From NCBI GenBank assembly GCA_016463045.1, contig JAEMSB010000004.1:6942-28980 (forward strand): DNA of 22,039 nt, written 5' to 3'. The position numbers and the translations under genes are program-made. Shown here in pieces: positions 7,948 to 14,227 of the stretch (position 1 is its first letter; every line of letters begins with the position of its first letter). Under the pieces are notes generated by a model. The model had not been told where the DNA came from. It made no database searches and saw only the letters and a program-made list of their open reading frames with translations. The stretch is from Niveispirillum sp. Its GTDB lineage: Bacteria; Pseudomonadota; Alphaproteobacteria; Azospirillales; Azospirillaceae.

Positions 7948-8396
7948 GGGATACCTTCAAGGCGGGAGAGTATCCCGCTGAGTTTGGCCGCGATCACGGG
8001 CACGTTGGGTTTTGTCTCTGCAAACTTACCGTGGGCGATGGCGTTGCGGTCCTTGTAAAGCTCTTGGACGTCTCGGTAATCCGAACCACCCTTGTCCGTC
8101 AACAGGGCGACGTGATTCAGAAAGAACAAGGCGTCGTGACTGATCACGCCCCAGGCGCGGGCATCGTCAGCCGCTGCGTGCTGGCGCATCTGTTCAATTC
8201 GCTGCTTTGTCAGCTCTTTAACCGCTGACTCGAACCGTGCGAAGACCATGAAGAAGTATGCGTTTGCCGTGATCTGAGAAAGTGCCGCGACATCGGCTGG
8301 AACCATGTTTGTTGTAGCTAACAGGTTGTCGATCTTGGAGCTTACCGCTCCATCAGCAACGGCAAACGCGTCGGTGATGTCAGTGAAGTGCCTCAC
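7944..8396 (-). CDS. HEPN-domain-like protein, candidate ribonuclease toxin
   Basis: 150 residues, helical, cytosolic. The key feature is R117-N-A-I-A-H122 in YKDRNAIAHGKF, the R-X4-6-H motif of HEPN nucleases, placed near the C-terminus as usual. An earlier helix, YFFMVFARFESAVKEL (residues 47-62), resembles helix one of RiboL-PSP-type HEPN domains. Known HEPN proteins with this motif are often RNA-cutting toxins or parts of defence systems; that role here is inferred. The start is GTG at 8394-8396, overlapping the stop of the preceding gene (GTGA); the stop overlaps accD's start. GC is low: 31/60 at 8221-8280 versus 42/60 in trpA (9121-9180) and 38/60 in accD (7561-7620). This suggests acquisition. 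A catalytically inactive HEPN protein with another role is possible. Confidence 0.72.
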   Translation of the reverse strand: MRHFTDITDAFAVADGAVSSKIDNLLATTNMVPADVAALSQITANAYFFMVFARFESAVKELTKQRIEQMRQHAAADDARAWGVISHDALFFLNHVALLTDKGGSDYRDVQELYKDRNAIAHGKFAETKPNVPVIAAKLSGILSRLEGIP

Positions 8397-8914
8397 TTGA
8401 GCGCCTTCACCAAGTCCTGAAACAACGTTTTTGTGAACGGTACAAACTCATGGTCGCTGAGACGAAAAATTCGCCAGTCGGGTCGCCCAACCTCACCAAG
8501 GTCCATAACCGTCTCAAAGCGGTTGAATGCGCGGATCAGGACTTGCCCCCGCGTCCCCACAACCCAACGAGCGTCCGGCATAACAGACAGCCATGCCTCT
8601 CTACGCTTTACAAGTTCTTGTGTGTATGGCGTCCAATAAGCTTCCGGCATAGGTGTTCGCGTTACCTCAACAACGCGCCTGATCAGCAGAGATGGTAGTT
8701 GGACCGGCGTATCTATACCCACCAATGCCATCTTACGCTCGCGCATATCGTGTGGACCAAGTTCCACTTCGACATCCGGTATCTCCTGCGCCCACTGCGT
8801 CAGAAGCGTCATCAGATCGGCCAACCGCGCCTTCCAGTCGGCAATATCTGACTCCACCTCCGCCAATGTCGGCGGATCGGGCAGTTCATCACCGATTTCA
8901 AACGCATAAGCCAT
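8393..8914 (-). CDS. Unknown protein, 173 aa, partner of the HEPN-like gene
   Basis: I do not recognise the family. The ATG at 8912-8914 follows GAGGTG closely and is preferred; a GTG at 8936-8938 directly after the trpA stop would add eight residues. The N-terminal part has a charged helix (AEVESDIADWKARLADLMTL) and the C-terminal half has YWTPYTQELVKRREAW and a final FTKTLFQDLVKAL. No signal peptide, membrane segment or DNA-binding motif is clear, and the nucleotidyltransferase GS-X9-DXD motif of MNT antitoxins is absent. GC is about half (29/60 at 8401-8460), far below trpA and accD. Its stop overlaps the GTG start of the HEPN-like gene, so the two are made together. In the first position of a HEPN pair it could be the antitoxin or a regulatory partner; this rests on layout only. 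Confidence 0.72.
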   Translation of the reverse strand: MAYAFEIGDELPDPPTLAEVESDIADWKARLADLMTLLTQWAQEIPDVEVELGPHDMRERKMALVGIDTPVQLPSLLIRRVVEVTRTPMPEAYWTPYTQELVKRREAWLSVMPDARWVVGTRGQVLIRAFNRFETVMDLGEVGRPDWRIFRLSDHEFVPFTKTLFQDLVKALK

Positions 8915-8938
8915 GGCACACCTCGCGGGTCCTGGCAC

Positions 8939-9787
8939 TTACCCCCGGGCGGACCGCACGCCCTGGGCCAGCGCCCGCACGAAGTCTAGCACGTTGGGCA
9001 CCAGGGCGGCAGTGGGCTTGCCCTCGGCGTCCAGGTTGAGCTCCACCTGGCGCACGATGGCGCTGCCCACCACGGCGGCGTCGGCCACGCGGGCGACGGC
9101 GGCAGCGGCTTCCGGCGTGGTGATACCGAAACCGACGGCCAGCGGCAGGTCGGTATGGCGGCGCAGACGGGCCACCGCCTCGTCAATGGCACCGGCACTG
9201 GCGCTGCCGGCCCCGGTGATGCCGGTCACGGAGACGTAATAGACAAAGCCCGAGGTATTGGCCAGCACGGCGGGCATCCGATCATCATCGGTCGTCGGCG
9301 TCGTCAGACGGATGAAATTGACACCGGCGCGCAAGGCCGGCTCACACAGTTCCCCATCCTCTTCCGGCGGCAGGTCGACCACGATCAGGCCATCCACGCC
9401 CGCCGCCTTGGCATCGGCCAGGAACCGTTCAACGCCATAGGAATAAACGGGATTGTAGTAGCCCATCAGGACCACCGGCGTTTCATCGTCGCCCTTACGG
9501 AACTCTCGCACCATGTCAAGCGTTCGGGTCATACGGGCGCCATTGTTCAGCGCGCGCAGGCCCGCCGCCTGGATGGCGGGACCATCAGCCATGGGATCGG
9601 TGAAGGGCATGCCCAGTTCGATGACATCGGCCCCGGCAGCCGGCAGGCCCTTCAGTAGGGCCAGGCTGGTCTCATGGTCGGGATCACCGGCGGTGATAAA
9701 GGTGACAAGGCCGGCCCGGCCTTCCGCCTTCAGCGCGGCAAAGCGGTGGTCGATGCGGGTGGCGGCTTGGATCGGGGCGCTGGTCAT
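8939..9787 (-). CDS. trpA: Tryptophan synthase alpha subunit
   Basis: Cleaves indole-3-glycerol phosphate to indole, which passes to TrpB. The 282-residue TIM barrel has catalytic E57 (DVIELGMPF) and D68 (TDPMADGP), the phosphate-binding loops VTGITGAGSA and GFGITTPE, and VGSAIV near the end. The frame is open to 9853, but ATG at 9785-9787 gives the usual short N-terminus before ATRIDHRFAALK and follows GGAAG. trpB is not upstream: the next gene is a divergent histidine kinase. Downstream, two foreign-looking genes separate trpA from accD-folC, which normally follow directly in many relatives. Confidence 0.96.
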   Translation of the reverse strand: MTSAPIQAATRIDHRFAALKAEGRAGLVTFITAGDPDHETSLALLKGLPAAGADVIELGMPFTDPMADGPAIQAAGLRALNNGARMTRTLDMVREFRKGDDETPVVLMGYYNPVYSYGVERFLADAKAAGVDGLIVVDLPPEEDGELCEPALRAGVNFIRLTTPTTDDDRMPAVLANTSGFVYYVSVTGITGAGSASAGAIDEAVARLRRHTDLPLAVGFGITTPEAAAAVARVADAAVVGSAIVRQVELNLDAEGKPTAALVPNVLDFVRALAQGVRSARG

Positions 9788-9824
9788 GCGGGTGGGCTTC
9801 CAAACTGCTTTCAAAAGGCGGCGC

Positions 9825-9853
9825 ACCATAGACGCAGGAACCGGACGAAACAA
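9825..9853 (-). promoter_or_regulatory. Candidate promoter of the trpA-accD-folC run
   Basis: On the minus strand TTGTTT (9848-9853) and TATGGT (9825-9830) are 17 bases apart, 3 of 6 and 4 of 6 matches to sigma-70 consensus. It lies about 38 bases before the trpA start. No trp leader peptide or attenuator was seen. Confidence 0.4.
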
Positions 9854-9994
9854 CCGCCGCTTTGCGCGTGCCGGCCCGGCGTGGCGCGGATTTCTATGCG
9901 ATTCGTCATAGGCCTGCCTCTACCGATGAAACAGCTTCACGGACACAGGTCACAGGGCGTATCAGCTATAGAGCACCCAGCGAGGTCGATCAGC

Positions 9995-12037
9995 GTGCAG
10001 GACATCTTCGACCATCCCGCCCCGCCGACACAGGCGTTGCGTCAGGCCAATCCGTCCCGCGCCGTCGTCTGGCTGGCGCTGACGGCGCTGCTTGTCGCCC
10101 TGGCCCTGTTTGGGGCGGAATTGCTGTTGGGCCGCGCCCGCGTGATGGAACGGGCCACCATCGACACACGGGCAGAGGCGGACCAGTTGGCCGAGCATGC
10201 GGCCCGGCTGATGGGGGCCCATGCCCTTGTCCTGCGCAATGCCGAATGGCTGGTGCGCAGCCAGGGCTGGGACGCAGTGGCGGGTACCCCGTACCTGCAT
10301 GAATGGCTGCGCGATATGGCCAGCGAGGCGCCTGAGGTGCAGTCCTACTGGCTTGCCGATGCCAGCGGCAAGGTGCGGGTCAGTACGCTGCGCTGGCCAG
10401 CGCCGGAACTGAACGTTGCCGACCGCGACTATTTCACCCCGCACCAGAACGGCGACACAGGCCTGCATGTCAGTTCGCGGCTGGTCGGGCGGCTGAATCC
10501 GGAGGTATTCTTTGCCCTGTCCCGCCGGGTGGAGGCGCATGACGGCGCCTTTCTGGGGGTTGTTCAGGTCTCCATGCGGCCCGCCTACTTCGAATCTTTC
10601 TATGCCAGCATCGCGACCCGTCCGGATGTGGAGGTGATGCTGGTCCGCAGTGACGGGGAGGTGCTGGTGCGCCACCCGGCCACGGCGGATGCGGGGCTGA
10701 CGCTGGGCAATGTCACCGATCTGGTTGCCCAACGCGACCCGGCATCGGGTCTTGTCACCACGCTCTCAGCCTTTGATGGGCAGGAGCGGCTCTATGCGGT
10801 GGCCGATGTCGACCGCGTGCCGGTGCGTGTGGTCTACGGCATCTCCACGGCGGGTCTGCGCGCCGACTGGGGCTGGTCGGCACTGGGCCATTTCAGCTTC
10901 GCCTTGCTGGCCACGCTGATGCTGTTGCCGCTGGCGGCCATCGCCCTGCGCCAGACGCGGCAGGCGGAGGTGGCACAGGGAAAGCTGCGCAGCTCCAACG
11001 TGGCGCTGGAGGCACGGGTACGCGAACGCACGGCCCATCTGGACATCGCGCTGGACGATCTGCGTCGGAGCGAGGAACGGTTGAGCCGGCTGGTCAGCAC
11101 GGCCCCGGTCGCCATCATGGAGATCGGACCCGACGGGCGTTTCACCGATGTGAATGCCGCTGCCGAGCGTATCCTGGGCCTGTCACGACAGGCCATCATT
11201 GGCGTGCGCCATGATGCTGCCATCTGGCATGCAACGGCCCTGGATGGCCGGCCCATGGCCAGCGTGGATTTCCCCACGGCCCGCGCCCTGGCGGGGGAAG
11301 AGGTGCGTGACGGCGAATATGCCCTGCGCGACCCCAAGACGGGCGCGCGGCAAATCCTGTCCGTCAATGCCGTGCCCATCCGGGACGAGGATGGGCGCAT
11401 CATCGGCTGTACCGCCACCGCCATGGATGTGACGGGCCGGTACGAGGCGGAAGACCGCCAGCGCCTGCTGATGCGCGAGGTGGATCACCGCGCCAAGAAC
11501 GCCCTGGCCGTGGCACAGGCGGTCGTGAGGTTGAGCCGGGCGGACAGTATCGAGGCCTTCACCAGCGCCGTGGAGGGTCGCATCTCCTCCCTGGCGCGGT
11601 CGCACTCCCTGCTGGCCCAGGCCTCCTGGTCCGGTGCCGATCTGGAACGGCTGGTGGAGGATGAGGTGCAGGCCTTTGCGGCGGAACCGTCGCAACTAAC
11701 CCTGCGCGGCCCGCGCGTCCGCCTAGGGGCGGACATGGTGCAATCGCTGGGTCTGGTGTTCCATGAACTGGCCACCAATGCGGCCAAGCATGGTGCGCTG
11801 TGCCGCCCCGACGGACAGGTGACGGTCGATTGGACGGTCCGCCGCAACGTCCTGGAACTGACCTGGACGGAAACCGGTGGCCCCGCGGTGACGACAGCTC
11901 CAACCCGCAAGGGCTTCGGCTCCACCCTGCTGGGTCAGGTACTTCGCCATCAGCTGGGCGGGAAGATCGACATGGATTGGACCGCAACAGGGCTGAAATG
12001 CCACGTGACCTTGCCGCTGGGCACCGGTAACGGCTGA
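9995..12037 (+). CDS. Membrane-bound HWE-family sensor histidine kinase with PAS domain
   Basis: About 680 residues. Order: membrane segment at about 22-45, a periplasmic region of about 250 residues that resembles a double-Cache (PDC) sensor (SYWLADASGKVRVSTL, DRDYF), second membrane segment at about 297-318, a coiled coil, a PAS domain at about 363-485 and an HWE kinase core. The phosphorylated histidine is H498 in MREVDHRAKNALAV; the N box is HELATNAAKHG near 590 and the family's W-x-E is in LELTWTETGG. No response regulator is adjacent, so it is an orphan kinase and its ligand is unknown. The start is GTG at 9995-9997, nine bases after GAGG; in-frame ATGs at 9896 and 9926 lack a ribosome binding site. 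Divergent from trpA. Confidence 0.92.
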   Translation: MQDIFDHPAPPTQALRQANPSRAVVWLALTALLVALALFGAELLLGRARVMERATIDTRAEADQLAEHAARLMGAHALVLRNAEWLVRSQGWDAVAGTPYLHEWLRDMASEAPEVQSYWLADASGKVRVSTLRWPAPELNVADRDYFTPHQNGDTGLHVSSRLVGRLNPEVFFALSRRVEAHDGAFLGVVQVSMRPAYFESFYASIATRPDVEVMLVRSDGEVLVRHPATADAGLTLGNVTDLVAQRDPASGLVTTLSAFDGQERLYAVADVDRVPVRVVYGISTAGLRADWGWSALGHFSFALLATLMLLPLAAIALRQTRQAEVAQGKLRSSNVALEARVRERTAHLDIALDDLRRSEERLSRLVSTAPVAIMEIGPDGRFTDVNAAAERILGLSRQAIIGVRHDAAIWHATALDGRPMASVDFPTARALAGEEVRDGEYALRDPKTGARQILSVNAVPIRDEDGRIIGCTATAMDVTGRYEAEDRQRLLMREVDHRAKNALAVAQAVVRLSRADSIEAFTSAVEGRISSLARSHSLLAQASWSGADLERLVEDEVQAFAAEPSQLTLRGPRVRLGADMVQSLGLVFHELATNAAKHGALCRPDGQVTVDWTVRRNVLELTWTETGGPAVTTAPTRKGFGSTLLGQVLRHQLGGKIDMDWTATGLKCHVTLPLGTGNG

Positions 12038-12046
12038 ACCGTTACC
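12026..12046. terminator. Small hairpin holding both convergent stop codons
   Basis: GGTAACGG (12026-12033) and CCGTTACC (12039-12046) form a perfect 8-base-pair stem with the loop CTGAA. The kinase TGA (12035-12037) and the complement of the methyltransferase TAA (12042-12044) are both inside. There is no U tract on either side, so termination is only possible, not shown. Confidence 0.45.
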
Positions 12047-12842
12047 CCTTCGTCATCAAGAACACCAGGATGGCCGTGGTCGCAGACACGTTCAGCGACT
12101 GTACCCAGCCGCTGCCGGCGATGGTGACAAGGTCGGTGCAGGCGGCCTGACTGTCTGGCGGCATGCCATGTTCCTCATTCCCCATGACCACGGCCACAGG
12201 CTTTCCGCCCGGTTGCCGCGACAGGTCGGACAGGGCCGGGAACGGTCCCAACGCTGTGCCGATGGTGCGGTAAAGGCCGCCCAGCGCCTTCAAGGTGGCG
12301 GCGAAACCGGTGGCGCGGTGCAGGTTAACATATTCGAACCCGCCTTCCGCCACGCGATAGGCCGCCTCCGACGGCAGGGCTTGGCCCGGATGATCGGAAA
12401 TGAGGATGCGGTCGACGCCAAAGAAGGCGGCGGTGCGCACGATGGCGCCCAGATTATGCGGGTTCGATACCCCGTCCAGGATCAGCAGCGGCTGCCCCGC
12501 CGTCGCCCAGCCTTTGGCCAGTTCCAGAGTGAAGGGCAGAACCGGCCTGGGTGACGCCTCTACCACGATGCCGCCATGCATCGCGGAGCCGGCAATCTTC
12601 TCCAGTTCTTCGGATGGGACCAGCCGGAAGGGTTTGCGGGCCGCCGCCATGCGGGTGCAGAAGGGGGCCGCCGCATGTTTCAGCCGCTCATCGAAATACA
12701 GCTTCTCTGCCCGATCCGGGTCACGGTCGAACAGGGCCGATACGGCCGGCAGGCCACCGATGCGAAACGGCTTGCGCCGCGCCTTCACGGGGGCTTGGGG
12801 TGCGGGCTTGGGTTTCAGCGACAGGGTCGGGCGGTCAACCAT
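12042..12842 (-). CDS. SpoU/TrmH-family RNA 2'-O-ribose methyltransferase
   Basis: 266 residues. Proteins of this SPOUT family transfer a methyl group from S-adenosylmethionine to the 2'-OH of a ribose in rRNA or tRNA, and bind the cofactor in a C-terminal trefoil knot. The three family motifs are present: LDGVSNPHNLGAIVRTAAFFG (N-x-G-x-x-R), VMGNEEHGMP and SLNVSATTAILV. An N-terminal substrate-binding domain is indicated by RIGGLPAVSALFDRDPDRAE, preceded by a basic proline-rich tail. The target nucleotide cannot be told from sequence. The ATG at 12840-12842 is four bases after the uppP stop, so the two form an operon. It converges with the histidine kinase gene with only four bases between the stops. 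Confidence 0.9.
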   Translation of the reverse strand: MVDRPTLSLKPKPAPQAPVKARRKPFRIGGLPAVSALFDRDPDRAEKLYFDERLKHAAAPFCTRMAAARKPFRLVPSEELEKIAGSAMHGGIVVEASPRPVLPFTLELAKGWATAGQPLLILDGVSNPHNLGAIVRTAAFFGVDRILISDHPGQALPSEAAYRVAEGGFEYVNLHRATGFAATLKALGGLYRTIGTALGPFPALSDLSRQPGGKPVAVVMGNEEHGMPPDSQAACTDLVTIAGSGWVQSLNVSATTAILVFLMTKG

Positions 12843-12846
12843 AAGA

Positions 12847-13662
12847 TCAGCCTGCGAAGAAGGTCAGCCAGGCCAGCATAATGCTGCCGATGACGATGCG
12901 GTACCAGGCGAACGGCGCGAAACCGTGCCTTCCCACAAAGGCCACCAGCCAGCGCACCACCAGCAGGGCCGACAGGAAAGCCACGATGAACCCCACGGCA
13001 ATCATGCCGACGCTGTCGACCGCCAGAACCTCCCGGTTCTTGTACAGGTCATAAGTGGCGGCACCCAGCATGGTGGGGATGGCCACAAAGAAGCTGAATT
13101 CCGCCGCCGCCTTGCGCTCCACCCCCATCAGCAGCGCGCCGATGATGGTGGCGCCCGACCGCGACACGCCGGGGATCATGGCCAGACATTGGGCAAAGCC
13201 GATGGACAGCGACAGTTTGGGCGGGAACGCCTCCACCGCGAAATGCTGTGGCCGGGGCACCAGCCGCTCGGCCAGAAGGATGGCGATGCCGCCCGTAATC
13301 AGGGCGATCGACACCACGGTCGGGTTGAACAGCACGCTCTTGATATAGGAATGCGCGAAGACGCCGATCACGGCGGCGGGCAGAAAGGCCAGCAGGATGG
13401 CGGCAGTGAACCGGTAGCTCTCGCCATTGCCCTGCGCCAGCCCGCGCACCACACCCCAGAGCTTCTGGAAATAGACCAGCAGGATGGCCAGGATGGCGCC
13501 CAGCTGGATCACCACCTTGAACAGGTCCTCCGCCTGCCCCTTGAAGCCCAGCATCTCTCCCAGCAGGATAAGATGTCCGGTGGAGGAGACGGGAATGAAT
13601 TCCGTCAACCCCTCCAGCAGGCCCAGGAGGACGGCGTCGAGATATTGGGCAAGGTCGGTCAA
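12847..13662 (-). CDS. uppP: Undecaprenyl-diphosphatase
   Basis: Integral membrane phosphatase (BacA family) that recycles undecaprenyl pyrophosphate for cell wall synthesis; extra copies give bacitracin resistance. The 271-residue product is very hydrophobic, with about eight membrane segments. Both family motifs are present: EGLTEFIPVSSTGH at about 17-30 and PGVSRSGAT at about 164-172, including R168. The only start that gives the full family N-terminus (MTDLAQYLDAVLLGLLEGLTEF) is TTG at 13660-13662. An in-frame ATG twelve bases upstream is closed by TAA after two proline codons. First gene of an operon with the SpoU-type methyltransferase. Confidence 0.95.
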   Translation of the reverse strand: MTDLAQYLDAVLLGLLEGLTEFIPVSSTGHLILLGEMLGFKGQAEDLFKVVIQLGAILAILLVYFQKLWGVVRGLAQGNGESYRFTAAILLAFLPAAVIGVFAHSYIKSVLFNPTVVSIALITGGIAILLAERLVPRPQHFAVEAFPPKLSLSIGFAQCLAMIPGVSRSGATIIGALLMGVERKAAAEFSFFVAIPTMLGAATYDLYKNREVLAVDSVGMIAVGFIVAFLSALLVVRWLVAFVGRHGFAPFAWYRIVIGSIMLAWLTFFAG

Positions 13663-13821
13663 TTAGGGGGGCATCCCGGCTGGCGTAGGTCCGCGCCTTA
13701 TAGCAGCCGGTACCGGGGGCGGCGAGGGGCATGATTGTCGCCCGATGCCGCGCCGCAGTGGCATCGCCCCCTTCCCTTTTCAAGTATCCGTCAAAACCTT
13801 TCGGGCAATGCAGATACGCCC

Positions 13822-13851
13822 TTCCAACCGGGGCCAATCATTTCATATGAT
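13822..13851 (+). promoter_or_regulatory. Weak candidate promoter of clpS-clpA
   Basis: TATGAT (13846-13851) is a good -10; the best -35 at an 18-base distance is TTCCAA (13822-13827), a poor match. The -10 is part of the perfect palindrome TATGATCATA (13846-13855), so it reads the same on the strand leading to uppP. No heat-shock (sigma-32) promoter was found. Confidence 0.3.
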
Positions 13852-13894
13852 CATAGGGCGCAAGAGGGGACCCATCAATTGATCGTTAACCGCC

Positions 13895-14221
13895 ATGGCT
13901 GAGGATGACAAGCACGGGAATGGGGGGACGTCGACAGGCGTGGTCGTGAAGGCCAAGCCGAAGACGAAGAAGCCTGCCATGTACAAGGTGCTGATGCTGA
14001 ACGACGACTACACCCCCATGGAGTTCGTCGTGCATGTCCTTGAACGCTTCTTCAACAAAAACCGTGATGAAGCGACGCGGATCATGTTGCATGTCCATCG
14101 GCGTGGCGTCGGCGTCTGCGGCGTGTTCACCTATGAAGTGGCGGAAACGAAGGTGACCCAGGTCATGGACTTCGCCCGTCAGCACCAGCACCCGTTACAG
14201 TGCACCCTGGAAAAGGATTAG
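13895..14221 (+). CDS. clpS: ATP-dependent Clp protease adaptor ClpS
   Basis: Binds proteins with destabilising N-terminal residues and hands them to ClpA-ClpP. The 108-residue product has a flexible charged N-terminal extension of about 25 residues, then the core with MLNDDYTPMEFVV (the N-degron pocket with the conserved N-D-D and M) and MLHVHRRGVGVCGVFTYEVAETK. ATG at 13895 cannot be extended because TGA lies five codons upstream in frame. The nearest purine-rich stretch (GAGGGG, 13864-13869) is too far away to be a normal ribosome binding site, so translation initiation may be weak. Six bases separate it from clpA: an adaptor-unfoldase operon, as in other proteobacteria. Confidence 0.96.
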   Translation: MAEDDKHGNGGTSTGVVVKAKPKTKKPAMYKVLMLNDDYTPMEFVVHVLERFFNKNRDEATRIMLHVHRRGVGVCGVFTYEVAETKVTQVMDFARQHQHPLQCTLEKD

Positions 14222-14227
14222 CGCATC

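Noticed and set aside
8393..8914. HEPN-MNT type antitoxin assignment for the 173-residue gene
   Set aside because: The nucleotidyltransferase motif GS-X9-DXD is absent, so the standard HEPN/MNT label is not supported.
13720..13800. Heat-shock (sigma-32) promoter near CTTGAAAA upstream of clpS
   Set aside because: CTTGAAAA is on the minus strand, pointing away from clpS, and no CCCCAT-like -10 follows at the right distance.
13049..13837. Minus-strand frame extending upstream of uppP in another frame
   Set aside because: The uppP motifs are in a different frame; this product is low-complexity G/R/P-rich.
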